A stretch of 64,000 nt of DNA from Piscinibacter gummiphilus (lineage in GTDB: Bacteria > Pseudomonadota > Gammaproteobacteria > Burkholderiales > Burkholderiaceae_C), in the NCBI RefSeq assembly GCF_002116905.1, contig NZ_CP015118.1, positions 1,116,001 through 1,180,000 on the forward strand, written 5' to 3'. The notes under the pieces were generated by a model that made no database searches, had not been told where the DNA came from, and saw only the letters and a program-made list of their open reading frames with translations. Both the position numbers and the translations under genes were made by a program. This document shows positions 8,719 through 17,343 of the stretch, piece after piece (within the stretch, counting starts at the first letter, position 1; every line of letters starts with the position of its first letter).

Positions 8719-9150
8719 ATGGATCCGTTTCGTGCCGCCGAGATCAGTGCATCCGGCATGGTGGCCCAGAAGACCCGCATCGAGGCGGCCGCGGCCAACC
8801 TCGCGAACATGCACACCGCGAACACCGCGTCGGGCTCGAACTACGCACCGGTGACGGTGGTGGTGCGGGCAGCGCAGACCGCGTTCGCGCAGGCCTTCGA
8901 GGGCGCCGCCCCGGCCCCGTCGTCGGTGGTCGCCGAAGTGGTGCCGCAGGCCGGCGGAGCGCCGCGCCTGTCTTACGAGCCGGGCCACCCCGACGCCGAC
9001 GCGTCGGGCATGGTGTCCTACCCGGCCATCGACCACACCCGGGAGATGATGACCGTGATGACCGCGATGCGCGCGTACGAGGCCAACCTGGCTGCGCTGC
9101 AGGCCACGAAGGCCCTGGCGACGCGGGCCCTCGAGATCGGAGGCCAGTGA
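8719..9150 (+). CDS. flgC: FlgC, proximal rod protein
   Basis: A 143-residue rod protein of typical length. It has the N-terminal rod segment SASGMVAQKTRIEAAAANLA and the family's C-terminal motif MVSYPAIDHTREMMTVMTA followed by AYEANLAALQATKALATRAL. It lies between flgB and fliE, as in most flagellar operons, and its stop overlaps the fliE start. Confidence 0.92.
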   Translation: MDPFRAAEISASGMVAQKTRIEAAAANLANMHTANTASGSNYAPVTVVVRAAQTAFAQAFEGAAPAPSSVVAEVVPQAGGAPRLSYEPGHPDADASGMVSYPAIDHTREMMTVMTAMRAYEANLAALQATKALATRALEIGGQ

Positions 9151-9446
9151 TGACCGGGATGATCGGGGCCATCGCGCCCACCGACACCAGCGCGGTGCAG
9201 CCGGGGCGCGTGGACGCACCGGCCGGCGCCGGCTTCGCCCAGCTGGTCGAGCGGGAACTCGCCGACCTCGACCGCAGCACCGCCGCCGCCGAGAAGGCGA
9301 TGACCGACCTGGCCGCCGGCAAGCCCGTCGAGCTGCACGAGGTCATGATCACGATGGAGAAGGCCCGCCTCGGCGTGCAGACGTTCCTCCAGGTCCGGAA
9401 CAGACTCGTCGAGTCGTACCAGGACCTGATGCGCATGCAGATGTAA
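9150..9446 (+). CDS. fliE: FliE, MS-ring/rod junction protein
   Basis: A 98-residue protein with the FliE core FAQLVERELADLDRSTAAAEKA and the C-terminal VMITMEKARLGVQTFLQVRNRLVESYQD, which is diagnostic of the family. FliE joins the MS ring to the rod and is the first rod component exported. A GTG one codon upstream (9147) is an alternative start. I prefer the ATG at 9150, which overlaps the flgC stop. Confidence 0.93.
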   Translation: MTGMIGAIAPTDTSAVQPGRVDAPAGAGFAQLVERELADLDRSTAAAEKAMTDLAAGKPVELHEVMITMEKARLGVQTFLQVRNRLVESYQDLMRMQM

Positions 9447-9459
9447 ACGAGGACGGACG

Positions 9460-10869
9460 ATGAGCATGCAGGATTACTGGCAGGCACTGAACGCCGGCCA
9501 GCGGACGGGGGTGGTGGCCGGTGCCGCCGCGATCGTGGTCGCCACGGCGGCATTCGGGTACTGGGCCCTGCGCGACCCGCTGGTGCCCGCTGCGGCGTCG
9601 CTGTCACCGGAGCGCCAGGCGACGCTCGCGGCGGAGCTGGAGCGGGCCAAGGTGCCCTACCGCCTCGGGCCCGACGGCAGCACGGTGCTCGTGCCCGAGT
9701 CGGCGGCGGGCAGGGCGCGCGCCGCGATGGGCACGGGCCTCGGCGTGCCGCCGGAGGCCGGCCTCGAGATCTTCAAGGAGTCGGACTTCTCGACGACGGA
9801 CTTCGCCCAGCGCGTCAACTACCAGCGCGCGCTGCAGGGCGAGCTGTCCCGCACGCTGCAGACGATCGATGGTGTCCGCGCATCGCGCGTGCACGTCGTG
9901 CTGCCCGAGAGCGGCCTGCTCAAGCGCACGGGCGCCCGCGCGGCCGTGGCGGTGACGCTGCAGCTTGAGCCGGGCCGCGCGCTGTCGCGTGCCCAGGTCA
10001 CCGGCATCCAGCGCCTTGCGGCGGCGTCGGTGCCCGACATCAAGGCCGGCGACGTCGTCGTGCTCGACGCGACGGGACGCACCCTCAGCCGCGGCGCGGT
10101 CGAAGCGGACGACGACGCGACCTCCGGCCAGCTGGACCTCAAGCGCCAGGTCGACGCTTATGTTGAGGGCAAGCTCTCACGCCTGCTCGCCGAGCTGGTG
10201 CCCGACGGCCAGGTCACGCTGTCCGCGGACACGCAGCTAGATTTCAAGCAGATCAAGGTCACGACCGAACAGCCGGTGGCGGCTGCCAGTACCGATGCGG
10301 AACGCCCCGCGGGCGTGCTCGTCAAGGAACGGCAGTCGCAGCGCAGCGGCGGAACGGGCGGGTCGCCGTCGGCCGAGTCGCGCGGCAGCGAGACCTCGGA
10401 CTGGGAGTACGAGTACAAGGTCGGGCACCGCGTGGAGCAGTCGCTGTCGACGCCGGGCGCGGTGAAGCGCCTCAGCGTCGCGGTGGCCATCCACGGCGCG
10501 CCGGACACCCTCGCACCGGCCGCGGTGGAACACCTCGTCGCGCACGCCGTCGGCATCGATCGCAGCCGCGGTGACGCGATGGCCGTCGTGCTGCTGCCCC
10601 GGATCGAGGCGGGACGCGGCACGGTGTCGGCCGGCCATGCGAGCGTGCCCACGCCCGTGGGGGTCGAGACGGAGGGAGTGCCGGCCGGCGAACGCTTCAA
10701 TGCACTCGCGACGCCGCTGCTGGCCGTGATGGTGGTGATCCTGCTCGCCGTCACGGGGTGGCTCGCGACGCGGCGGTCCGTGCCGGCCGCGCGCGACCCG
10801 GCGGTCGACGAGGACGCGGCCGCGGCGCGTGTCCGGGCATGGCTCGGCCAGGAAGAGGCTCCGCGATGA
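9460..10869 (+). CDS. fliF: FliF, MS-ring protein (shorter than usual)
   Basis: A 469-residue MS-ring protein against about 550 in enterobacteria. It has membrane segments at about residues 16-36 and 418-437 bracketing the periplasmic ring-building domains. Conserved blocks are present: KVPYRLGPDGSTVLVP, GLEIFKESDFSTTDFAQRVNYQRALQGELSRT, and VRASRVHVVLPE. The cytoplasmic tail after the second membrane helix is about 30 residues and ends AAAARVRAWLGQEEAPR. This is a shrunken version of the tail that binds FliG in ordinary flagella. That matches the very small FliG-like protein encoded next. Confidence 0.93.
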   Translation: MSMQDYWQALNAGQRTGVVAGAAAIVVATAAFGYWALRDPLVPAAASLSPERQATLAAELERAKVPYRLGPDGSTVLVPESAAGRARAAMGTGLGVPPEAGLEIFKESDFSTTDFAQRVNYQRALQGELSRTLQTIDGVRASRVHVVLPESGLLKRTGARAAVAVTLQLEPGRALSRAQVTGIQRLAAASVPDIKAGDVVVLDATGRTLSRGAVEADDDATSGQLDLKRQVDAYVEGKLSRLLAELVPDGQVTLSADTQLDFKQIKVTTEQPVAAASTDAERPAGVLVKERQSQRSGGTGGSPSAESRGSETSDWEYEYKVGHRVEQSLSTPGAVKRLSVAVAIHGAPDTLAPAAVEHLVAHAVGIDRSRGDAMAVVLLPRIEAGRGTVSAGHASVPTPVGVETEGVPAGERFNALATPLLAVMVVILLAVTGWLATRRSVPAARDPAVDEDAAAARVRAWLGQEEAPR

Positions 10870-11378
10870 ACCCCGACCGCTCCCCGCAGGCCCGCGAGGC
10901 CGCGCTGCTGCTGCACGGCCTGCCCGACGAGGCCCGGCGTGGCGTACTGGCACGCCTGTCCGATGACGAACGCGGCCGCGTGATGCCGCTGCTGGACGAA
11001 CTCGCCTCGCTCGGCATCCCCCGCCGCCCCCATCGCGTGGTGCCGGGCGTTGCCGACGGCCCGCAGGGGCCGCGCGACGCGGTGGACCGCCTGTCCCCCG
11101 AGCACGTGCTGGACGCCGTGCGTTCGTGCTCGGACGTGACGCTGTCGCTGCTGCTCGACGCGGGGCCGTGGTCGTGGCAGGACACCGTTCTCGCCGGCCT
11201 GCCCGTCGAACGGCGCATTGCCGTGCAGGCGCTGTGCGGGCACGAGGCGCCGCCACCCGCACTCGTCGGCTCGCTGTGCCGTTCGGTGCTCGGTGCGTTC
11301 GCGCCGGCGGCGAAGACACCCGTGCGCACGGTGCCGCGCTGGAACGGGTTGCGGAGGTGGTTCCCATGGACCCGGTGA
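10866..11378 (+). CDS. Minimal FliG-like rotor protein (170 residues)
   Basis: It sits in the fliG position between fliF and fliH and overlaps the stop of fliF. Two short helical modules resemble FliG ARM-like repeats: AALLLHGLPDEARRGVLARL near residues 12-31, and about residues 76-123, where LSPEHVLDAVRSCSDVTLSL recalls the FliG pattern 'VL..VD..TL.LAL'. FliG is normally about 330 residues and ends in a domain with a ridge of charged residues that meets the stator. This protein stops at residue 170 in a Pro/Arg/Trp-rich tail, and no remainder lies downstream because fliH starts inside its end. I read it as a FliG reduced to an adaptor between MS ring and C ring. Homology is inferred from position and pattern. 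Confidence 0.6.
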   Translation: MNPDRSPQAREAALLLHGLPDEARRGVLARLSDDERGRVMPLLDELASLGIPRRPHRVVPGVADGPQGPRDAVDRLSPEHVLDAVRSCSDVTLSLLLDAGPWSWQDTVLAGLPVERRIAVQALCGHEAPPPALVGSLCRSVLGAFAPAAKTPVRTVPRWNGLRRWFPWTR

Positions 11379-12136
11379 TCCAGGCGGCCCGCGTGGCGCT
11401 GGGGCGCACGCTGCTCGCGGCGCCATCGTCCAGAAGCGCCGCGGCCTCGTCGCAGGCACCGGCGCCGATGCGCGTGGTTCCCGACGTGCCGGTCCCCCCG
11501 CCGCCGGCGGTGGACGAGGCGGCGCTGCGCCGCGCGGTGGAGGCCTCGCTGCGGACCGAATACGAGCAGCGCGTTCAGTCGGCCATCGCGAAGGAACGCG
11601 AGGCGGCGCGGCAAGCCGGCTTCGACCAGGGAATGGCCGAAGGGCGAGCGGCCGCGCAGGACGAGGCCCGGAAGGCGAGTGACGCACTGCGGGCCGACGC
11701 CCGCAAGGCCGAGGCGGCCCTGCGGGGCCGCATCGACCACGTGCTGGCGGCGCTGGGCGATGCGCACGGGACCGCGGTTTCGGCCTGGCGCGCCGACGTG
11801 GCCGATGCCGCGTTCGAGGCGCTGGTGCGGGTGGTCGGCGACCGCGGTGTCACCCGCGAGTTCGTGCTGGCGATGGTCAACCGCGTGTGCACGGGTCTCG
11901 ACGCGGACACGACCGTGGTGGCGCGCATGCACCCGCGCGACATCGCGCTGCTCGATTCGGGCGGAGGGGGCCTGGCGCTCGGATCGGGTCTCGTGCTGAC
12001 GCTCGTGGCGGACGAGACGCTGGCCGAAGGGGGGGTCGTGGTCGATGCGGCGGCGGGGCGGTTCGACGGCTCTCTGGCGACCCAGCTCGCCCGCCTGCGA
12101 GAGGCGTTCGACGGCGCCGGCGGAGGCGCACCGTGA
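11366..12136 (+). CDS. fliH: FliH-like export ATPase regulator/stator
   Basis: A 256-residue protein with a Pro/Ala-rich N-terminus, then a long charged helix (about residues 50-125) containing the FliH-type small-residue repeat GFDQGMAEGRAAAQDEA, and a globular C-terminal domain ending in SLATQLARLREAFDG. FliH dimers bind FliI and tether it to the C ring. The start ATG at 11366 lies inside the end of the FliG-like gene. The end overlaps the GTG start of fliI. Confidence 0.85.
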   Translation: MDPVIQAARVALGRTLLAAPSSRSAAASSQAPAPMRVVPDVPVPPPPAVDEAALRRAVEASLRTEYEQRVQSAIAKEREAARQAGFDQGMAEGRAAAQDEARKASDALRADARKAEAALRGRIDHVLAALGDAHGTAVSAWRADVADAAFEALVRVVGDRGVTREFVLAMVNRVCTGLDADTTVVARMHPRDIALLDSGGGGLALGSGLVLTLVADETLAEGGVVVDAAAGRFDGSLATQLARLREAFDGAGGGAP

Positions 12137-13458
12137 AGTCCCTCGTCGACGCGATCCGCCGCACCGAGACCGTGGCCCGCGTGGGCCGCGTCGTGAGCGT
12201 GCGCGGAGCCACCATCGAGGCCGCCGGCCCGGCCGCGCGTGTCGGCGAGGTCTGTTCGATCGAGATGGCGGGGGCTGAGATGCCCGCCTTCGCGGAGGTG
12301 GTGGGTTTCGGCGACGGCCGTTCGGTGCTGATGCCGTACGGCGATGCCGGTGGCATCGCGGTCGGCTCGCGCATCGTCGCGATGGGCAGCACCGGTGAGG
12401 TTCCAGTGGGCCCCGGCCTGCTCGGGCGTGTCGTCGATGCATTCGCCCGGCCGGTCGACGACCGCGGGCCCATCGTGTCCACCGCCCGGCGGCCGCTGAA
12501 GCCCGCCCCGGTGGGCGCACTGCAGCGCGCTCGCGTCGAGGCGCCGATGGCGACCGGGGTCAAGGCGATCGACAGCCTGCTGTCACTGGCCAAGGGGCAG
12601 CGCATCGGCCTGTTCGCGGGCAGCGGCGTCGGCAAGAGTTCGCTGCTGGGGATGCTCGCTCGCGGCGCGTTCGCGCCGGTCAACGTGATCGCGCTCATTG
12701 GCGAGCGCAGCCGCGAGGTCCGCGAGTTCATCGAGGACCAGCTGGGCCCGGAGGGATTGAAGCGGTCGGTCGTCGTGGTCGCCACGTCGGCCGAATCGGC
12801 GATCGTCCGGCTGCGCGCGGCCTATACGGCGACCGCCATCGCCGAACACTTCCGCGACCAGGGGCAGGACGTCCTCCTGACGATGGATTCCCTGACCCGA
12901 TTCGCGATGGCCCGCCGCGAGGTGGGTCTCGCCGCAGGGGAGCCGCCCACCGCGCGCGGCTACACGCCGTCGGTGTTCTCCGAGATCCCGCAGCTCTGCG
13001 AACGATGCGGACCCGCGGCCGCCTCGGGGTCGATCACCGCGATCTACACCGTGCTGGTCGAGGGGGACGACCTCAACGAGCCGGTGTCGGACACCGTGCG
13101 GGGCACGCTGGACGGGCACATCGTGCTCTCGCGCGACCTCGCCCATGCCGGGCACTACCCGGCGATCGACGTGCTCAAGAGCATCAGCCGGCTGCATGGC
13201 GCCATCAGTGATCCCGCGCACCTGGCGGCCGCCCGTTCGTTCGGTGCCGCGCTGTCGCTGTACGAGCGCAACCGGCAGCTCGTCGAGATCGGGGCCTACC
13301 GGCCGGGTGCCAATCCGGCGCTGGACCGCGTGGTCGACGCCATGCCCCGCATCGAGGCGTTCCTGACGCAGCGCCTCGCGGAGCGCGTGGAACGGCCCGC
13401 TGCCATCGAACAGCTGCGGCAGCTCGTCGCGACGCTGGAGGTGCCACATGGCCACTGA
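12133..13458 (+). CDS. fliI: FliI, flagellar export ATPase
   Basis: A 441-residue F1-beta-like ATPase of typical FliI length. Walker A is GSGVGKS with Lys168, Walker B is VLLTMDSLTRF with Asp252, and the family motif GYTPSVFSEIPQLCER follows. It lacks the extra domains of F1 beta. The reading frame is open far upstream, but the GTG at 12133 overlaps the fliH stop (GTGA) and begins MKSLVDAIRRTE, so I use it. It energises loading of substrates to the export gate with FliH and FliJ. All catalytic motifs are intact, so active secretion is expected. Confidence 0.95.
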   Translation: MKSLVDAIRRTETVARVGRVVSVRGATIEAAGPAARVGEVCSIEMAGAEMPAFAEVVGFGDGRSVLMPYGDAGGIAVGSRIVAMGSTGEVPVGPGLLGRVVDAFARPVDDRGPIVSTARRPLKPAPVGALQRARVEAPMATGVKAIDSLLSLAKGQRIGLFAGSGVGKSSLLGMLARGAFAPVNVIALIGERSREVREFIEDQLGPEGLKRSVVVVATSAESAIVRLRAAYTATAIAEHFRDQGQDVLLTMDSLTRFAMARREVGLAAGEPPTARGYTPSVFSEIPQLCERCGPAAASGSITAIYTVLVEGDDLNEPVSDTVRGTLDGHIVLSRDLAHAGHYPAIDVLKSISRLHGAISDPAHLAAARSFGAALSLYERNRQLVEIGAYRPGANPALDRVVDAMPRIEAFLTQRLAERVERPAAIEQLRQLVATLEVPHGH

Positions 13459-13891
13459 CCGGGCGCTTGAAGTGCTGAAGGCGCGTGCGGGACTGGAACT
13501 CGGCGACGCGGCGCGGGCGTTCGCGGACGCCGCGCGGCTGCACGCCGATCGCGGCGAGTCCGCACGGCGCATCGAGCAGGCCTGCAGCGCATCCCGGGCG
13601 GAACTCCAGCGGCTGGCCGGCGGTGGACCGATCAACCTCGCCACCTACGACCTGGTGCGCCGCATCGGGCAGGCCGACCGGCAGCGCCTGCGCGATGCAC
13701 GGGCCGAACTGTCCGATGCCGAGGCCTCGCTCGAACGGGCTCGGCTGGACGTCGCCCGGCTGCGCCTGCAGGAGCGCGGTCTCGGCCAGGCGATCGACCG
13801 CCTCCGCCGGGCGGCACGCGACGAAGACGAGGCACGGGCGCAGGCCACGCTGGATGACCTGTGGCTGCAGCAGACATGGAGGCTGGGATGA
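13448..13891 (+). CDS. fliJ: FliJ, export apparatus coiled-coil stalk
   Basis: A 147-residue protein predicted to be almost entirely alpha-helical coiled coil, rich in Arg, Glu, Ala and Leu (for example LRDARAELSDAEASLERARL). It lies directly after fliI, overlapping its last 11 bases, which is the standard fliJ position and size. FliJ acts like the gamma subunit within the FliI hexamer. Sequence identity within the family is always low, so the call rests on size, structure and position. Confidence 0.8.
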   Translation: MATDRALEVLKARAGLELGDAARAFADAARLHADRGESARRIEQACSASRAELQRLAGGGPINLATYDLVRRIGQADRQRLRDARAELSDAEASLERARLDVARLRLQERGLGQAIDRLRRAARDEDEARAQATLDDLWLQQTWRLG

Positions 13892-14610
13892 CGGTGGTCG
13901 AATCCTGGGTGGGATCGCCGGCACCGTCCGGCACGAAGCCGGCGGTGCGGTGCGACGACGATGCGGCGCGCCTGTGGAAGGACGTCTTCGCGCAGGGACG
14001 TGTGGTCGAGGCCCGCGAGGAGGGACCGGCCGACGGTGGTGCTCCGCGCGATCCGGCGCCGGGGGACGAGGCCGCGCCGGATCACGCGCGTGGTCGGCCG
14101 GCCGCGAGCGCTTCGGTTCGAGGGTCTGCGTTGCCGGGATCGGCTGGCCCGATGCCGGCCGGCGTGCGGCCTGCCGCGCCGTCGCCGGCGATGCCGGCCG
14201 GCGCGTCGATCGTCACAGCTCCTGCCTCGGCCCACCCGTCGAACGACGATGCCGGCACCGCGGCCACGGCGAACGGCATGGCGACTGCCTCGAGGGTTGC
14301 CGCGCCAGCGGGCGCGACCCGGTTCGACGAGCCGCCCGTCGCAGGCCCGACGCCGATCGTCGACGATCCGATGGTGCCGGTGCCGGACGAGGTCGTCCAG
14401 GTTCACGAAGCCGACGGCGCGCTGTCGTTCGTGATCCGTGACCGCTCGCTCGCCGATGCCGCGGCGGTGCGCTGCGCGCTGGAGACCGCCCGGCGCCTGA
14501 CCGGTGATGCCCGCGCGGTGCGCCAGGTCACCCTCAACGGCCGGACCATCTACACGGACGCCTCACCGGCCCCGCGTCCGCGCGGGACCGGTGCGTCGTT
14601 CACCTGCTGA
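13888..14610 (+). CDS. FliK-position protein, putative hook-length control
   Basis: A 240-residue protein between fliJ and flgD, where fliK normally sits. The first ~165 residues are a disordered Ala/Pro/Gly-rich stretch, as in FliK rulers. The C-terminal ~75 residues fold-like region contains DGALSFVIRDRSLADAAAVR and ends with QVTLNGRTIYTD. I do not see the classical FliK Flg_hook motif, so this is either a diverged, short FliK or another protein. If it is a ruler, its length would imply a short hook or needle-like rod extension (inference). Start ATG at 13888 overlaps the fliJ stop. Confidence 0.5.
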   Translation: MTVVESWVGSPAPSGTKPAVRCDDDAARLWKDVFAQGRVVEAREEGPADGGAPRDPAPGDEAAPDHARGRPAASASVRGSALPGSAGPMPAGVRPAAPSPAMPAGASIVTAPASAHPSNDDAGTAATANGMATASRVAAPAGATRFDEPPVAGPTPIVDDPMVPVPDEVVQVHEADGALSFVIRDRSLADAAAVRCALETARRLTGDARAVRQVTLNGRTIYTDASPAPRPRGTGASFTC

Positions 14611-14643
14611 CACCTTCCAACGAACACGACAGAGGAATTCACC

Positions 14644-15048
14644 ATGGCCACTTCCGCGATCGGCGCCACCAATCCGATCACCTCCGCGGCGGCGTCGTCG
14701 CTGTCGATGGAGGACCTGCTGCGCGTGATGCTCACCGAGCTCACGTACCAGAACCCCCTGAAGCCCGTCGAGAACAAGGACTTCATGATGCAGGTCGCGC
14801 AGTTCTCGTCGCTGGATGCGACCCAGCGTCTCAACCAGAACATCGAGCAGCTGCTGGGACTGCAGTCGTTGAACCAGTCGGTGGGCCTGCTCGGCAAGAA
14901 CATCTCGGCGCAGACGCCGTCCGGCTCCGTGACGGGGCAGGTGAGCGCGCTGTCGCTCGTCGACGGCCAGCCCCAGCTCACCATCACGACCACGGCGGGC
15001 CAGACCGTGGCGGGCATCACCATCGGCCAGATCCAGACCATCCGCTGA
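14644..15048 (+). CDS. flgD: FlgD, hook cap (short form)
   Basis: A 134-residue protein with the diagnostic FlgD N-terminal block: LLRVMLTELTYQNPLKPVEN, then FMMQVAQFSSLDATQRLNQN. Typical FlgD has about 220-230 residues including Tudor- and Fn3-like domains. This one stops soon after a single beta-rich segment (VSALSLVDGQPQLTI...). The RBS AGAGGA precedes the ATG at 14644. The hook-capping N-terminus is intact and the loss is C-terminal, which fits the general pattern of reduction in this cluster. Confidence 0.9.
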   Translation: MATSAIGATNPITSAAASSLSMEDLLRVMLTELTYQNPLKPVENKDFMMQVAQFSSLDATQRLNQNIEQLLGLQSLNQSVGLLGKNISAQTPSGSVTGQVSALSLVDGQPQLTITTTAGQTVAGITIGQIQTIR

Positions 15049-15062
15049 CCAGGAGACCGACC

Positions 15063-16241
15063 ATGATCGATTCCATCTACACCGCGATGTCGGGCCTGCA
15101 GGGCCACCAGCGGGCGCTCAGCACCATCAGCCACAACGTGGCCAACATGAACACGCCGGGCTTCCGCGGATCACACGTCGACTTCGTCGACCTGATCACG
15201 GGTGGCAACGAAGGCGGATCGCAGGGCGCGGGCGAAGGCACGGGCGGCCGGGGCGTCGACGCGTCCCACGTGTCGCTCGACATGCGCAGCGGCGAGGTCC
15301 GCCAGACCGATCGCGACCTGGACCTGGCCATCGACGGTGACGGCTTCTTCGTGCTGCAGGACGACACCGGCGCGCTGCGCTACACGCGCAACGGCGGCTT
15401 CGATTTCAACAACGACGGCGTGCTGGTCGGGACGGGCAACCGCATGAAGCTGATGGGCTTCGCCGAGGGCGACCAGCTCGTGCCGGTGTCGATCGACGGG
15501 CTGCGCAGCAGCGCGCCGGCCCTCACGACCGCCGTGACCCTGACCGGCAACCTCTCCTCCACGGACAACGAACACACGATCGATTCGCTGCCCGTCTACG
15601 ACCGCCTCGGCGGGACGCACAACCTCAAGCTCGTCTTCACCGCCGACACGGCGGCTCCCGGCCGGTGGAACGTCGTCGTGTCGGAGGGGACCCAGCAGCT
15701 CGGCAGCGGAACCTTCGTGCTGGAGAACGCGAAGCCGGCCGCCACGGGCGACACCCTGAAACTCAACGTGACATGGCCCGGCACCGAGGCGGCGGAAGTG
15801 ACGTTCAAGCTGGACGCCGACACCACCGGCTACTCGACGGGCACCACCTCCACGCTCGCGCTGAAGCAGCAGGACGGGCGGGCCGCCGGAACGATCAGCG
15901 GGCTCACGTTCGACGAACAGGGCGTGCTGAAGGTGACGTACTCCAACGGCCAGTCCGCGCAGGGCCCGAAGATCGCGCTCGCGAAAGTCTCCGACGAGGC
16001 CGGCCTGATGTCCCGCGGAGGCGCGGTGTTCTCGTACGAGGGCACCCGCCCGCCGACGGTGCATCCGGTGGGTGACGGCCTTCGCCTCGCGGTGAAGTCG
16101 CTCGAGTTGTCCAACGTGGACCTCACGAGTGAGTTCAGCGCACTGATCCTGATGCAGCGCGGGTACCAGGCGTCGTCGCAGGTGGCGAGCACCGCGAACG
16201 ACATGCTGCAGCAGCTGTTCGAAATGAAGGGCCGGCGGTGA
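15063..16241 (+). CDS. flgE: FlgE, hook protein
   Basis: A 392-residue hook protein of normal size. The N-terminal signature STISHNVANMNTPGFRGSHV, the middle FLHbb domain (GALRYTRNGGFDFNNDG), and the C-terminal FSALILMQRGYQASSQVAST followed by NDMLQQLFEMKGRR are all classical. FlgE is exported and polymerises under the FlgD cap. Its presence means that an extracellular tube is probably built even though no filament protein is encoded here. Confidence 0.94.
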   Translation: MIDSIYTAMSGLQGHQRALSTISHNVANMNTPGFRGSHVDFVDLITGGNEGGSQGAGEGTGGRGVDASHVSLDMRSGEVRQTDRDLDLAIDGDGFFVLQDDTGALRYTRNGGFDFNNDGVLVGTGNRMKLMGFAEGDQLVPVSIDGLRSSAPALTTAVTLTGNLSSTDNEHTIDSLPVYDRLGGTHNLKLVFTADTAAPGRWNVVVSEGTQQLGSGTFVLENAKPAATGDTLKLNVTWPGTEAAEVTFKLDADTTGYSTGTTSTLALKQQDGRAAGTISGLTFDEQGVLKVTYSNGQSAQGPKIALAKVSDEAGLMSRGGAVFSYEGTRPPTVHPVGDGLRLAVKSLELSNVDLTSEFSALILMQRGYQASSQVASTANDMLQQLFEMKGRR

Positions 16242-17020
16242 ACGACGACGTGAGACCGTTCCTTCTGCTGGGCGACCACGAGCTCGGCGGTCTGGAAGCG
16301 CATCTGCGGCCGGTGCTCGATGTCTGGCGCCGCGCCTGGACGGTGGACGCCACGGGCGCCATGGACATCGTGGTGACGGTTTGGCGGCCCGACTCGACCC
16401 GGCCGCTTGCCGGGACCGAATGGTGCGGCGTCGACGGCCGCGTGTGGATCGCCGATGCCGCCCCGGTGGTGTCGCCCGCCTGGCTCGCCGTGCTGGGCCG
16501 CCGCTTCGACGCGGCGGGTGCCGACGACGGGTGGGCACGTGCCGCCTTCGCCGAGGCCGTCGCCGCGCGGGACCGCGCGGTGGCGGAGGCGCTCGTCGGA
16601 GCCGTGTCCGCGACCACGCGGCGGCCCGTCGATCCGCAGCTCGCCCGTCCCGGATCCGGAGCCGTCCGCATTGTGGCCGACGCCGCGGGCCTCGACCTCG
16701 TCGCGGACGCGGGTGCACTCTCGCGGCTGCCGCCGCGGGTGCGCGCAGCGGCGTTGCCGTCGCCGCGGTCGGACGTGCTTTCCGCCGCCGCGGGCGCCAG
16801 CGTGCGCCTGACGGTCGAGGCCGGGCAGGTCGACCTCGACGTGGCGCGGCTTCTGTCGCTGCAGCCCGGCGACGTCATTCGCCTGCCGACCCGCCTGTCC
16901 GACCCGCTGCCCGTGGCGGTGGCCGATCGCGTGATTGCGATGGCCGCCCTCGGTCACGTCGGGCCGGACAAGGCCGTCCAGTTCGTTTCCCCTCCCCGCA
17001 TTCCCCGAGAGCCCTCATGA
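16238..17020 (+). CDS. FliM/SctQ-like C-ring protein without CheY-binding N-terminus
   Basis: A 260-residue protein with a GTG start overlapping the flgE stop. The C-terminal ~75 residues form a SpoA (surface presentation of antigens) domain: VRLTVEAGQVDLDVARLLSL, then QPGDVIRLPT. This is shared by FliM, FliN and the type III protein SctQ. FliM normally has about 330 residues and begins with an acidic EIDALL-type peptide that binds CheY-P. That peptide is absent here (the protein starts NDDVRPFLLLGDHELGG), and I cannot recognise the middle CheC-like GGxG core. It precedes fliN, as fliM does. It is likely a C-ring scaffold for sorting substrates, without chemotactic switching (inference). Confidence 0.7.
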   Translation: MNDDVRPFLLLGDHELGGLEAHLRPVLDVWRRAWTVDATGAMDIVVTVWRPDSTRPLAGTEWCGVDGRVWIADAAPVVSPAWLAVLGRRFDAAGADDGWARAAFAEAVAARDRAVAEALVGAVSATTRRPVDPQLARPGSGAVRIVADAAGLDLVADAGALSRLPPRVRAAALPSPRSDVLSAAAGASVRLTVEAGQVDLDVARLLSLQPGDVIRLPTRLSDPLPVAVADRVIAMAALGHVGPDKAVQFVSPPRIPREPS

Positions 17021-17343
17021 GCGTCACCGTCATCGCCAACGAAATCGATCTGTCCCCGCTGTCGGCCACCGACGGCGGCAAGCCGCTGCTGCCGCCGCAG
17101 CTTCCCTTCCTCGGTGCCGTGAAGGTGCGGGTGTCCGTGCAGATCGGCGACGTCGAGACGTCGCTCGGCGAACTGCTGGCGATGAAGGAGGGCGGCGTGC
17201 TGGCACTGGCCCAGTCGATCGACCAGCCCATCGACGTGCGTGTGGATGGCCACGTGGTGGCGCGCGGCACGCTGGTGGCGGTCGGCGACCACTTCGGCGT
17301 GCGCCTGACCGAGACCCCTTCGATGATGGCACCCTCGGCATGA
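17017..17343 (+). CDS. fliN: FliN, C-ring SpoA protein
   Basis: A 108-residue protein of the usual FliN size. The SpoA domain (residues ~32-100) is clear: VKVRVSVQIGDVETSLGELL, then a Gly-Val-Leu-Ala-Leu turn, DQPIDVRVDGHVVARGTLVAVGDHFGVRLTE. FliN forms the base of the C ring and binds FliH-FliI complexes. The start ATG at 17017 overlaps the preceding stop. The end overlaps fliO. Confidence 0.92.
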   Translation: MSVTVIANEIDLSPLSATDGGKPLLPPQLPFLGAVKVRVSVQIGDVETSLGELLAMKEGGVLALAQSIDQPIDVRVDGHVVARGTLVAVGDHFGVRLTETPSMMAPSA

